Source of the DNA: Symbiodinium natans
Taxonomy: Eukaryota > Sar > Dinophyceae > Suessiales > Symbiodiniaceae
Assembly (NCBI GenBank): GCA_905221605.1
Contig: CAJNDS010001046.1
Coordinates: 215,001 to 279,000 of the forward strand
Reading direction: 5' to 3'
Length of the DNA: 64,000 nucleotides
The position numbers and the translations under genes were made by a program. Below the pieces are notes generated by a model. The model had not been told where the DNA came from and searched no databases. It saw nothing but the letters and a program-made list of their open reading frames with translations. This document shows positions 43,700 through 55,299 of this stretch, piece after piece; the stretch's first letter is position 1, and each line of letters begins with the position of its first letter.

Positions 43700-45420
43700 A
43701 TGGCTGGTCACCTGCGGGCACCGGACGTGCCTTCTGACAGCGAGTCGGAAGGCCAACAACCTAATCAGCAACGTGTTGCGCAGGTCTTGATTTCTGCAGG
43801 ACCGCCGAATGTCCCCCCCAGTTCGTGCAGTCCACCCGAAGGTGGTCTGGGCCAGAGAATGGCAGAAGGTATTGCTGTCGAAGACCCCAGTAGGCCCGCT
43901 GCGGTGCCTGGCTGCAGAGGTCAGTGGCACTGCGTTGGGCTGGCTAAGCAAATACGGCATTGTCACATCACTCGACTCAAACCTTGAGTACCACAGCTTA
44001 TTCAAGGGACGCGCTGAGCGGCCCCCTCCGACAGCTCGAAAAGATGCTGAAGCAGGTCAGGGAGGGCTCATTTTCCCGTAGTTCGGGCTCAGAGGTCTGA
44101 GGCAGGTGCCTCTACTGACCTCGGCTCTTGGTTGCCAATTAGCCTGGATGAGCTAGCTGTAAACCCGGAAAGCACGCAGGAGCCCCGACCATCCCAAGTG
44201 GACGGCCGCCAGGACGATTTCCTGGGAATCGGTCCGCTTTGCGCTTCATCGGATGAGGCGGAGCCGGCGTTGGCCTTGAGGTTGGGGCACAATTCAGAAC
44301 AGGAAGTCTACCGTGCTACATTTGTACACAGTAGGCCAAACGACGCTGAAATGCGGAAAGCGGATTAGTGTTAATTTCGTAGAGATGGAGAAGCCTTCAT
44401 CGAGATGGCTACAGTGCAGCAGGTGCTTTCAGGAGGAAAAGGACAAGGGGGCCTTGGATGCCACCTCGTTTAGTCTTGTGCAGTGGCGCTTGTTCAATAG
44501 CAGCTCTGTCCCCGTGAAGTTTGGCCCCGCACAGACCTTTTGGACAAATTCATAGCTGGAAGGGTCAGAACAGTCTCCATGGCGGCTGATGCCGCCACCC
44601 AGCCGGGTCAGCCGCTGACAGACAGGGAAGTCTCAACTCTGTGTACTAGTTTGGGGCAGAACAACCCTACTCTTGCGCAGATGACGGTTGTCAAGCGTCT
44701 CTTGTTTGAGTGCCAGACCATAAACCTGAAGGCCACCGTGGAACAGCAGCCCGACTCAGTGCTGCGTAAGTTGCCAGGAGCAGAGAGGGCCCAGCGCCTG
44801 GAACTGCAAGCTCAGAGGCTGGGGGGACTCTCCATTGAGCATGACTTGGAGCCTGCCTTTTCAGTCTACGATGCTGTGTCCACACAGGTGGAACAAGGGT
44901 CCCTCAAGTACCTGCACCCAAGCAAAATCCCCACGCGGCGCCAGGAATTGGCGCAAGGAAAGCCAGCCAAGGAACTCGTGCTGGACGCTTCGCGGTCCAG
45001 GACAAAGCCTCCAAGGTTGAGGCCCAATTGGGATCTGACATGGCGACTTACAAGGCTTTGCAGAGGCGGGGTCTGGCTTATGACTTGGTTGGCATTTTGA
45101 GTTTCAAGGATTTGGTTGCAGAAGGCTTTCGCCACCTTACAGACCCCGGCTCCTCCAGGCCTCAACCGCCCGACACTGCAGCAGGTCCTGCGTGGTTGGA
45201 GCTCGGCAGCAGACAACCGACCCTTACGCGAGCGGCAGCTTATGCGCCGCTAGCGGACGACCGTTGCTTGGACAGGGTCTTCTTGGAGGCCACTAACACG
45301 GTCGCGGTCAACTTTCACTTCATGCTGACTCGCCGTGTGGACGGGTCGACAGATAAAGGAGGCAAAGGTGCGGGCAGGGGTCCTAAGCGCAGGGATATTG
45401 GCAGTGGAGCACCATTGTGA
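43700..45420 (+). pseudogene. Fragmented polyprotein-like reading frames, unassigned
   Basis: Protein-like sequence passes through several plus-strand frames. One is VVWAREWQKVLLSKTPVGPL ... SKYGIVTSLDSNLEYHSLFK (about 43,833-44,015). A second runs 44,540-45,000 with MTVVKRLLFECQTINLKATV, RKLPGAERAQRLELQAQRLG and LKYLHPSKIPTRRQELAQGK. A third, 45,010-45,417, has YKALQRRGLAYDLVGILSFK. The second and third join with one frame change near 45,000. From memory this resembles the N-terminal part of a protein family repeated in dinoflagellate genomes and thought to be element-derived; I cannot name it. No catalytic motif is visible. Confidence 0.5.
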
Positions 45421-46240
45421 AGGGGCGTCGCGTCCGCGCTGGAGCTGGCGCCCGCGCTGCTGACACCGCATGTCGCGCAGAAGCGTTTGAGGGGGATGCA
45501 GCAACCGCAGGGGGAGATGGCGGGGATAGACCTGCCAAGTTTTGTGGTCGGGACAATTTTGCCGCCGTCGAGGCGGAAAAGCTTGGAGGGACCAGTAAGG
45601 AACCGTGCCTCTCTGCTGTCAGCCCCCTCAGTCACAACACTGGTGGAGAGGGCCCGGAAAATTTTTCTTCCCACCCGCCCACACCAATAGTAGCTCGCAC
45701 TTGGCAGCTGGGATGAAACGAGATGCTGAAACACCGAGAATCGAGGGTCCAGTGGCTGGCGGTGATGGTCACCAATGTTCCAATTGTGGATATTGTGCTT
45801 TGTAGAGTGGCAACTACAGGAACAGTCGACGACATCAAGTTTGCGATTGCTGATGATGTATGGCATCGCACTGGGCATGACTTACGAACTTCCAGTTTCT
45901 GCCTGGAAGCTGCAGGGCCGACATGTGCCCTTTAGCACGAACCTCAGCGACTTGCCACTGCAACCCGGTACTTGCTAGCACTTGAGCCTTCGACTCACCC
46001 ATTGACAGGACGCTTACTTAGGCGGAACCCGTGAGAGTGGCAAAGTACTCCGTGTCTCACATGCCTGGGAGATTTCGTTTCTCACACGCCTGCAGAGGAC
46101 AGATCTTGGATGGAAGCAGACCTGGCAAATCCCCTTCCTTGGAAAAGACATCGGTGCGTGTTCTTCAGTCGTAGCAGAGTGTGAGGGCGCATGTCAGTGC
46201 AGTCTGTGCATGTTGAGCAGTGGTTCTGTGCATGGGACAT
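45421..46240. other. No gene supported
   Basis: GC-rich unique sequence. Short frames on both strands, no recognisable domain. Confidence 0.45.
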
Positions 46241-46258
46241 GTCTGAGCAAACAGGGCC

Positions 46259-47082
46259 TTGACAGAGTGTCTTGTAGGTCAAGTCTCGAAGTGTGTTTCT
46301 ACATTTGAAACATTTTTGTTTGGAAAAGAAGTATGGAGAAACTTCATGGAGATGGCTCAAGCACTGGTTGGATTTCCAGCCATGTCGAAAGGAGCATCGT
46401 TAATGGATTATGTCCTGACATTCGAGAAGTTGGTCAACGAGCACGAGAGACTGAGTGGAGTAAAACACGACCAAAATCTGATGATTGGGACAATCAAGAG
46501 ATGAGAGCGAGGTTGCTGCAGTACGAGCTATCACGGAGCGATCCCTATGGAGATTGACCGAGTGTACTATGGAAAAGGAAAAGGAAAGATCGAGAGAACT
46601 ACAAAGGAAAAGGAAAAGGAAAGGACCACGACAAAGGAAAAGGAAAAGGAAAGTATGGCCGAGGCCGAGGATTTGGAAAAGGCCGTGGAAAAGGCAAAGG
46701 AAAAGGACGAGGAAAAGGACGCGGAAAGAATGGCTCAAAGGGCATCAGGCAAGCTGGAAAAGGCTACGGAGAGTCTAAAAACAAAGGAAAGGAGTCAACT
46801 TGCTACATCTGTGGAAAGCCCGGACACTTTGCAGCAGATTGCTGGCAGAAGTCAGGAAAAGGAAAGTCTGGAAAAGGAAAAGTTCGACAAGTGCAGTTTG
46901 GAGAATGGAGTGAAGATGAAACTTGGAATCAGAACTCCTGGACATGGGAGAAAGATGAGAGATCCGAGGAACAAGCGAGCGCGAGTAGTGGAGAAGGAGG
47001 AATCGCTCGAGCAGCCCAACAGGCAAGTTGGAAACGAGAGAGTGAGAAGAGTGCAGGAGCACAGCACTGTTCAGATTGAAGA
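46259..47082 (+). pseudogene. Gag fragment of a third retroelement, CCHC type
   Basis: The first frame (to 46,504) has capsid-like sequence (VSTFETFLFGKEVWRNFMEM, LMDYVLTFEKLVNEHERLSG). After a frame change at about 46,500-46,560 another frame gives a long Gly/Lys/Arg region (KGKGKGRGKGRGKNG type) and the zinc knuckle CYICGKPGHFAADC at 46,801-46,842 (C-x2-C-x4-H-x4-C), then an acidic Trp/Glu-rich tail to 47,082. No protease or pol follows in frame. Lysine codons are almost all AAA/AAG in purine-only runs, so other frames also stay open here. Confidence 0.8.
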
Positions 47083-47274
47083 GGTTGAAGATGATGACGA
47101 AGTGATCAATTTGCTCAAGGAGTTTGATCAACTGTTGGGAAATGTAAGAATGGTGAAAGCGCACTTGGAAAAACATGACATTAGTGAAGGAGATCCCGAG
47201 AACATCGACGAAAACGATGAACTACTATGGTGGTATCTCGGAGTTGAGAACAAGCGAGAGTAGCAAAAGGATGG

Positions 47275-47650
47275 AATTCCACAGGAATTCGACCGTCACA
47301 GAGAAGCTTTCGAGATCTGAGTCCACACACAGGGAAAGATGCAAAGACGAGGCTGGGTCGTGGACAAGCATCACTGGATTTTATTGATCAGTGGCAGCAA
47401 TGTAACCCACTAACCTAGCAACCCGTTTATCATCGTTCACTGACCAACGACAGACATTGGTCGTGAGAGTGGTGACGCCATAGGATCTGGGCGACTCCAA
47501 CGGACAAGCCGTAGAAGCTTACGCGAGCGGCACTATCGGCAAGAGAACCCGGAGCGTCATTATCACCAGGCGCTAGAGCTCCGGGGTCAACATGCGGAGT
47601 TCGCTGATTTTTAACCGGGGCCCGACTAATGATTCACACAAGTCCACACA
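47275..47650. other. No gene seen
   Basis: Lies between the Gag fragment and the RT fragment. No recognisable domain on either strand. Confidence 0.45.
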
Positions 47651-47754
47651 TTGCTTGGCTAAATCTTCAGCTTCCAAAGCAAGAGCTGGCTGATCAGTAT
47701 ACAAATATAAAACGTGGCTATACTATACAAGTAAGACGCGGCGGTGACTGCGAC

Positions 47755-47880
47755 TAGGACCCTGGTAAGCGGAGCAAAAGGTTCGAGATCTAGTTGTTTT
47801 GACAAGGAACTGCAGAAGCCTGAATGCTTCGACAACTTACCGCTCAACGTCAGGTCATCAACATAAACGTACAAAGTCAA
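47755..47880 (-). pseudogene. Copia reverse-transcriptase fragment with YVDD
   Basis: About 40 residues reading LYVYVDDLTLSGKLSKHSGF and then SLSKQLDLEPFAPLTRVL. YVDD is the RT catalytic box, and the following pattern (G-x4-H-x-G-F ... L ... L-x-x-x-L) is that of copia RTs. It is on the opposite strand to the Gag fragments just upstream, so it belongs to a separate insertion or an inverted piece. Nothing of the flanking RT or RNase H remains. Confidence 0.75.
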
Positions 47881-48394
47881 ATCTAGTTTGGGATATTAAT
47901 GAACATTGGTGAACTCGTTTCCTCAGGTCCTCAAGACCGGTAAAATTGTCTCGCAGACGCCGTGCGCCAATGCGCCGACGACTCAATCACGTCCCTTTTG
48001 GAAGCCGGGGCGAGTTCTTACGGCCACCCCAAGATTCGGTGAGTATGAAGCTCCGCTGTTTTCTCACTCCTTCTGGCCAGGGTCGGAGATCTCTCCCGAG
48101 CCTGTCTTTCCGACACCCGTCCCTGAACCACCAGAATCATCAATCCCAGCGGGGGCGGAGCCGATCACGCGCTGAAACGGAGGAGTGGTGCTAAATGCAC
48201 TCGAGCAAAAGTTTCGAACTGATTGCGCAGGTTGATCCGTGAACGCAAGCCGCACAATTCTTGAAAATTGATATGTGCAAACGTTCTGCAGCATCGCGGA
48301 GTGGAAGTTGCAGAAGCTGGCGGCCACAGACTGACGCAGTAAGCACAGATCCTGAACACGATGTCTACAGCGCCACGTCCTGGCGCGTGAGGCC

Positions 48395-48740
48395 ACTGAG
48401 AGAGCGTGCAGAGCGGCCCCCATTTGAAACCAGTCGCTCAGTCACTCAGCCGCTCAGCCGCTCAGACACTCAGTCAGACACACGCAAGGGTCTGACTGAG
48501 CGACTGGGCCTGGCCTGTGAAGGGTAAGACTTTGAGTGACTGAGAGACTAGATCCAGCCATCGAGAATAGACGTCTAGGCATCTGAGCGGCTGAGTGACT
48601 GAGCGACTGGGTCTAGTTGAAAGCGGCTGAGTATTGAGAGAGCGTGCCTAGCGGCCCGTCTTTGAAACCAATCGCTGAGTCACTCAGTCGCTTTCAAGCG
48701 TCTGAGTGTCTGAGTGGCTGAGCGTCTGAGTGTCTGGCGC
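48395..48740. repeat. CTCAGTCACTCAGCCG decamer-type repeats with inverted copies
   Basis: Words of the kind (C/G)GCTCAGTCACT and their complements AGTGACTGAGCG alternate. A longer phrase, AGAGAGCGTGC..GCGGCCC...TTTGAAACCA, occurs at about 48,399 and 48,637 (about 238 bp apart). Confidence 0.8.
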
Positions 48741-49169
48741 CACAAAAAAACGCGAACGCGCCCCAATCGAACTTTAGGGAATCAAAAGCGATACGGCTGA
48801 TAACCAATTATTCCGACCCCAAACAGAAGCTCGGCAATGTTTGGGTGGGAATGAAAGGAAGGGAAAGGGAAACCAAAAGGGAGTCCCGACCCTGAACGCA
48901 GAACTCGCTTGGCACAGTTCTTCCCCAAGGCAACCCCCGCAGAAGTAGTTTGCGGATAACCCTTGCGCACGCTCCTTTTCTCATCTTGAGCCAAATAAAC
49001 ATCAGCAGGTAAGATTGGACAACTGCACAACATGACTTTGCAAGCTCGTGAGGTTTGCCTATCAATGAATATAGTAAAGTAGCTTACGGGATGAGAGCCA
49101 ACCCTAAGAAACAAATCAATAAAAGTCCCACAAAAGATGTCACTCCTCTCTTTGCGCTCTTCATGTCTC

Positions 49170-50143
49170 CTGGCGCTGCAATCCAGGCTGGCGGTGATGG
49201 CCAAGGACTCGGACGCATTGAAACTCGTGCAGGTCACCTCGCTCTCTCACAAGCCCAGCGCAAGCCCAGCACAAGCCCAAGCTTCTGAGTGAACGTTTCA
49301 GTCTTTGGAAAATGCAAGATTTGTTAGAGGTCCTCGCGAGCGTGGCTCTCTGGGCTTCCGCCCAACCCATGCAATGTCAGAGAGCTGCGCTCGAAGCTGC
49401 TAGGCTAGGCAGAATGTCGAAAGGGCAACATCCAACACCTTCCTATCTCAGACAGGCTGCAAGTTGCAGACCTGAAACCACGAACGCATTAGGAAATGCA
49501 GCACTTACGCACCCGTACTACACCATCGTAACACTATCCGGCACAGCTTCCGTTCAAACATATTGCAATTTGTCAATGCTTCGGAATTCTTCAACAAGAA
49601 TCGTTGATAAACAGCGTGCGCAGAGTCAGCCAGCGCCAGTAAACATGCAAACGCGATCAGCTATGTGCTGCCGTATGCCCGTGCTCTGCGCTCTGAACCC
49701 GGCACTGCACTTGCACTTCAGGCACCCCGATGTTGGCAGAGGGCCCGAGAATGCGACCGTTGCATGGAACGTTGAGTGTCCCGCGAATGCGCCGAGTGAC
49801 TTGTAGGCCGCAGGCAAAGGTGACGCGCAGCTGAACGCTATGGAGAAGGCTCGTGCCATTGGAATTTCAATGCAAGAAACACATTGCCCGAAGTGTAGGA
49901 GGCCTGGCAATTGCACGATGACAGGTGCAGTGACTGCAGTGAAAACTCCTCCCGCTCCGCTGTATGGCCACCCAACAGAAAGAAAGATAGATAGACAAGA
50001 CAAACAGAAAGAACGAAACAAAGAAAGAAAAAATGAAAGAAAGAAAGGAAGAAAGAAATAAATAGAGAGAGAGAGAGAGACAGACCGAGAGCGAGCGAGA
50101 GAACTCGGTGACAAGCTCTTTGCTTTCCCTTTCCTCTCCCTTG

Positions 50144-50175
<32 letters not shown>

Positions 50176-51811
50176 TGCTTCTCCTCCCCCTTTTTTTATT
50201 GTGAAAAATAATCTCCAAGCTCGGCACCCAGTCCTCGTGGCCTTCCAGGGTGGTCAGGCCTCTCTCAGCAGAATGGAGAATTTGGAGAACTTGAGAGCAG
50301 GGCGAAAACAAAAGCGAGTTCCCTAGCAGAAGGACAGCGCCCTCCGCAAGCTCCGAAGGAGCTTTCGTGACAAGAGCGACTGAATTTGAACTCCTACTGC
50401 CGAGTTGAAATCTGCAGGCACATAGAGAGAGCCAGAGAGGGAGAGAGCGACTCTGAGAAAGGCAAAATTCGTGTCTTTGAGATGAGAAGAAGCAGAGAGT
50501 TGTTTTCTCCCCATTCGTGCAAAAGACAGGCCTCGCCAACTTCGAGCCTCCCACTCACTTCCACACTTCCAAGCGCTGGGCCGCGCCCGGTGAGCGTCTC
50601 CCACACTTTGGCGGTGCCATCCGCGCCTCACAGAAGCAACAGCAACACAAGAGTCACGGAACCATCAACAATGGCCCTTCTCCCTTTCAAAACTCTTGGC
50701 CCTCAATTTCGAGCAATATGCCGGCCCACGCTTTCGCACATGCTTTCGCATCAGACGCATAAAGCGCTCTCGGCAAAGCTAATGCTATTATGCTATTTTG
50801 CTTGCTGAGTGGCTGCAGGTGGCCAGAAGCTTGCCGGAGCCGGAGAAAGACACTCCCAGGATGGCGTCGCTGTGGCCCCTCTCGACTCTTGAGTGCTCTT
50901 GGAGTGCTCTTTTTAGTGCTCTTTTTATGATCAGATGTTCAAAGTCAGCTCACAAAAAAAACAACAAAACTGGGCGTGCAAGCGTAGACACCCCAAACAA
51001 CGTGAGAGAGAGACCTCCATATGGGGGGGACACGGGAAGAACTTCATGGGTTGTTTTGAGAATATTTGCCACCGGAGCGACGCCCCGGTGCGTTTGCACT
51101 AAATCTGACTGTCGAAGCGCCGCTGCGAAGAGAGCCGGATGAAATCGGATGAAGTGATGAATCCAAAGCAAAACAACTAAGACTCCCAGATCCGAAACCG
51201 CGACGAAAGTGCACCCATCCAACGGCGCAGCAGCAAGCAAAGCAAAGAGAAGCAAAAAGAAGCAAAAATAAGCAACAATCAAGCAACGAAAGAGAACGCT
51301 GTAGCGACGCACGGACTCTCTCTCGTCACGGAGTGCGCATGAGCGCAGTTGCCTCGAAAACATGCTCACCGACCGCGTAGGCGGAGAGGAGAGAGCACGA
51401 CTTCCACCATCACAAAACGCGCACGGGGCCGAGAGCCACCACGGCAAAAGCATGTAACTTGCGGCTGTGGAGAAGGTACGCGCTGGGTACGCATTCCGTT
51501 CAAAAAAAATGCAACCGGCCTCGATTATCGCTGGCGCATTGCATTCCGCGTGAGCAAACTTCATCTAACTCATTTCTTATTTTCTGAACGCGAGAACCCC
51601 CAGTGTTGAGTGCTTCCCTAGAGAATTCGGGTGCTTCATCCGTGAGCATGTAGAAAACTCCTGCGGGATTCCACGCGCTTGCCGCTCAGGGCATCCCAGA
51701 AGAAGACCTGACACATGCTGCAGTCAAGTCGCAGAAAAGAGAGGGAGAGAGTAGTGTGAGAAAGTCGGGCCCCCGGGCTGTTCCGTCCGAGGAAGCAGAT
51801 GCGAGCCCCAC
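49170..51811 (-). CDS. WD40-repeat protein, core exons (split gene)
   Basis: Small exons join in frame into WD40 blades, the propeller that binds other proteins. Exons (minus): 51,811-about 51,773 (VGLASASSDGTAR); 51,707-51,679 (VFFWDALSG); 51,464-51,423 (RKLHAFAVVALGP); 51,122-about 51,085 (GASTVRFSANAPG); 50,880-50,814 (GHSDAILGVSFSGSGKLLAT); 50,626-50,582 (ADGTAKVWETLTGR); 50,259-50,228 (GLTTLEGHEDW); 49,237-49,170 (VTCTSFNASESLAITASLD). The last four splice exactly, completing split codons and giving GH...WD-type repeats (LATCSADGTAKVW, LEGHEDWVTCTSF). Their donors are GC, GC, GT and then GA; acceptors are AG, three of the four followed by G. Exons 2-4 are less certain, and the first intron may start GA after a short extension. 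The 3' end beyond 49,170 was not found. Function beyond a WD40 scaffold is unknown. Confidence 0.8.
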
Positions 51812-52875
51812 CTGTGACAAAGTTGGCAACGTGTGCCTGCTTCTTGATTTTTGCCCTCCGACGAGCGTGCAGAGTGACCAATCTAAGGGTGGTGCTGAAC
51901 AAGAAACTTCGTATAAGGGCGTCACAAAATTTAAAAACATGGGCAAAGACGACAGTTGCCCTCGGGAGAGCTCACCCAGGGTTCCCAGATCCAAGCTCTT
52001 GGGTAGCATCATGGGAAAGCAAAAGGCGGCACTGCGCAGCACATGGCCGCAGCCAAGAGCGAAGGCTGCAGTTCTGCCTCACGCACCACCCTTAACGACC
52101 CAATGCCTGGCGCATAGTCATCTAAACGCGGCCAGAACCCTCGGCAAAGAAGGCAAACGGGGCTGCGCCACCAACCTAGTCAGTGACCCGAGTTGCTGCC
52201 AGCTCAAGTCGCCGGCGGATGATAGCCCTTGATAGCCCTTGATAGCCCTTGGAAAAGTTTGCACGCCAAGGGATCCCAGGCCCCGGTCGCCTCCGCTAGC
52301 AGGGGCTGGAACTTGACCAATCTAAGTGTGGGGGATTCTGGGGAGCACATGTTCGAGCTTGCGAGTTTTCACTGACGTTCGCAAGAGTGGGGGAGTGGGT
52401 GGGGGTGGGGACCAAAGGGGACCTCCAAGGGTCCCTCCCAAGCTCTCTCAGTTCTGAATCTGAAGTATAGAACGCGGGACAGGATCAAGTGATGCTCATG
52501 ATGCATGGAGGGGCACGGAGGGGTGGCCGGGCCACAGCAGCGGCAAGCATCGTCTACGATGGGTTCTTGCACGGGCGCCAGTGGGACCAAAAAGAGGATG
52601 GGGGGGGGGAGGGTTGGGGCTTGGGGCTTGCGGCTTGGGGAAGCTCGGGGCATGCAGACAAGGCGAGCGCGCGCTCGGGCAAAGGCACCGTTCAGAAATT
52701 GCTAACACTTGCTGATGTGGCTTCAGAATGCTAAAGGCTTGAGACGCTTCACTGGTCTCTTATGATTTGTGCTTGTGAGCGTGAACTGTTCAACTGTTCG
52801 GCTTCGGCTTCGGCTTCGGCTTCGGCTTCGGCTTCGGCTTCGGCTTCGGCTTCGGCGTCGGCGTCGGCGCCTCGC

Positions 52876-53247
52876 CTCGGCGACCGCGTCCACCTGCACC
52901 ACGGCGTGGTTCTCCAGCCCGGCTGCCTCTCACACAAAAAGAAAGTACACTTGAGACTCTACCGACACTATACCTTAATTCTTATCAGACGTTGAAGTAT
53001 TGTCACACTAGCCTGGAGAGAAAGGTCGCTGAGAGGCGAGGGCTTCATTTATGCTTTCTTCTTCTTCTTCTTCTTGCTCTTCGGGGCCTGCTCTCTCTCT
53101 CTCTCTCTGTCTCTCTCTTTCTCTTTCGCATTCCCAGCTTGTTCTTGTCTTATTTTGGCGTTGTTTCTTGGGGGCGTTCCCTTCCATTCTAGGAATCTTC
53201 TCAGCGCCTCGAGGCTGTGGTGCATCGCCGCTGTAGAGCCGTCGAAC
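52876..53247 (-). CDS. Two probable upstream exons of the WD40 gene
   Basis: Exon 53,247-about 53,180 reads FDGSTAAMHHSLEALRRFLE after a TTAG acceptor followed by G. Exon 52,926-52,876 reads AAGLENHAVVQVDAVAE between a GAGAG|G acceptor and a GAG|GC donor. Both are protein-like, lie on the same strand and have the splice style of the core WD40 exons, but their linkage to that gene is inferred. Other candidates between here and 51,811 (for example near 52,170 and 52,080) could not be fixed. A TTCGGC hexamer microsatellite at 52,799-52,856 sits in the intron. Confidence 0.45.
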
Positions 53248-53348
53248 CTAAGAGCAGATAACATCAGCCAAAACTTAGTTCGGCTTCCTGCCGAAAAGCG
53301 TTTGGAACAAGCAGACACGGATCCGGTCTCCTTCCCCATAACCCAACC

Positions 53349-53350
53349 CT

Positions 53351-53394
<44 letters not shown>

Positions 53395-53395
53395 A
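53349..53395. repeat. Poly-C tract
   Basis: More than 40 consecutive C. Lies in an intron-like region; length is likely to vary or be mis-assembled. Confidence 0.95.
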
Positions 53396-53696
53396 CCCAC
53401 CACCACCCCCCTTTAACCTCGCTGCGACCGAACCCTTCCTCCCCTTTTTTTGCAAAAACCCTCTTTCCTCCTTTCCTGTCCTGGGGCCGGCCCGGCTGCC
53501 CAGGCGGCGTTTACAATTACACAACGGAACACGTTGTTTTGTTCCCCCTACCCACCCCCACCCGCCCCCCACCAGCGCATGCAAATCCCTTCCCTGCCCA
53601 CCCCCCAACATACCGTTAGCGTTAGGTGCATGCCCGCCCACACCAACCCGCCCCTGACCACACCGCCCCACCGCCCACCCCTGACAGCCAACCAAG

Positions 53697-54585
53697 GAAA
53701 AACCGAAGGTCCCTCTGGTACCTTTTCCCTTGAAAGCACGAACCCAAACCTATCTCAACCAAGTGCGGACACGTCTTTCTCACTCGCAGGCCTTGAGCCA
53801 AAAGTCACGAAGTGCGCAAACTAAACGAATTCACATGTGAGCTTAAACTCAGCTTCAGAACAAAGTTCCTACACACTGCATACTCACTCAAAGTAGCGTA
53901 TTGGGCAAAAACATACTCGTATGATTTCCTAGGGAAATCATCGAGGCAAAAACCATCGAGGATGGGATCATAAAGATTCCCAATCACTCCGAAGCAAAAC
54001 AACTCTAAACAAGCTGATCCAAAACAGGACAAAACCGTCAATGATCAGCCACGATCTTCCGCACGACAGCACACTGACTTCCACCGTCTCAAGCAACCAT
54101 TCTGAGGACAATTTCCAGCCAAGGCATCATTGGATGGCCGCCCCTTTCACGGCCAGCCAAGCCCTAGACCAGCTACAACATTTGCTCACATGCAGACATA
54201 ATAATGTTCTGCGTGGACAGTGGAAGATCGTGGCTGATCATTGACGGTTTTGTCATGTTTTGGATCAGCTTGTATAGAGTTGTTTTGCTTCGGAGTGATT
54301 GGGAATCTTTATGATCCCATCCTCGATGGTTTTTGCCTCGATGATTTCCCTAGGAAATCATACGAGTATGTTTTTGCCCAATACGCTACTTTGAGTGAGT
54401 ATGCAGTGTGTAGGAACTTTGTTCTGAAGCTGAGTTTAAGCTCACATGTGAATTCGTTTAGTTTGCGCACTTCGTGACTTTTGGCTCAAGGCCTGCGAGT
54501 GAGAAAGACGTGTCCGCACTTGGTTGAGATAGGTTTGGGTTCGTGCTTTTAAGGGAAAAGGTACCAGAGGGACCTTCGGTTTTTC
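53697..54585. repeat. Fold-back element: 364-bp inverted repeat with 161-bp loop
   Basis: 53,697-54,060 and 54,222-54,585 are near-identical reverse complements with only a few mismatches, separated by 161 bp of unrelated sequence (54,061-54,221). Each arm carries the same 78-codon frame (FCFGVIGNLYDPILDGFCLD), which is why it appears on both strands; it has no recognised domain. The arms end sharply at GAAAAACCGAAGG / CCTTCGGTTTTTC. Resembles a palindromic non-autonomous element, though target duplications were not evident. Confidence 0.95.
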
Positions 54586-54678
54586 ACGCGGTAGCGGAGC
54601 TTGTGCCTTGTGGTGCGAGCCCGTGTATGGTCCTTGGTTGGCTCCCTACGCCACCCCCCCCCCCCCCCCCTCCCCCCC

Positions 54679-54788
54679 CCAAGACGGGCCCAAAAAGTGA
54701 GAGATGGTCTGGACTTGTTTGCCTCGCCCCCCAAGATGGGCCCAAGAAGTGAGAGAATGGCCTGGACTTGTTTGCCCCGCCCCCCGTG
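54679..54788 (-). repeat. Two inverted copies of the 53-bp satellite
   Basis: GGGCCCAAGAAGTGAGAGAATGGCCTGGACTTGTTTGCC and a diverged neighbour are the reverse complement of the unit tandemly repeated at 24,948-25,681, about 29 kb away. A C run (54,654-54,679) precedes them. Confidence 0.95.
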
Positions 54789-55299
54789 CCTTGGACGCTT
54801 CGCGTCTATTCTGCGCGTGCTCTTTGTTTTCTTGGATACTTCCCCAAAACCTTCTGAAATTTGGTTCTCGTTTGGGGCTCCAGCGCGGAAGGCATTCTAT
54901 CGGATCGTTTTTTGGCGAAAAAGGCCACGAAGAGGAGACGTCAACCAAGAAAGGGGTCGGAACATTTTGCGGGGAGATCGTGGACCATGCATGGATGCGC
55001 GGTTGACGGACGGGCTCGGGGACGGGAGGAGCGTGGAGGGGGATCGTGACATTCGGTTGATGGGCAGGGGAGTGCAAAGGGGTTCAGTGCGCGATGTATC
55101 CCGGTTGGAGGGGTAATGCATGAGTCATCTTCCGCGCCCTGCGAACGTTCCTCCGCGCCCCCCCCCCCCCCTCGGCGCCCGGCGCCCGCTTTTTCCCTCG
55201 GCGCCTTTCACACCCTCCACACCCTCCACCCTGCGCACCCTGCACCCTCCCTCATTCTAGCCCAACCCCCCCTGGCTGCCTATCCTGGCTGGCTAGCCT

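Noticed and set aside
51190-51225. WD40-like reading DGCTFVAVSDLGVLVV on the minus strand
   Set aside because: Looks like a blade, but there is no AG acceptor before it for a long way and neighbouring exon phases do not accommodate it; treated as chance.
53805-54477. Identical 78-codon frame on both strands as a gene pair
   Set aside because: The duplication is explained by the 364-bp inverted repeat; the frame has no domain and no independent support.
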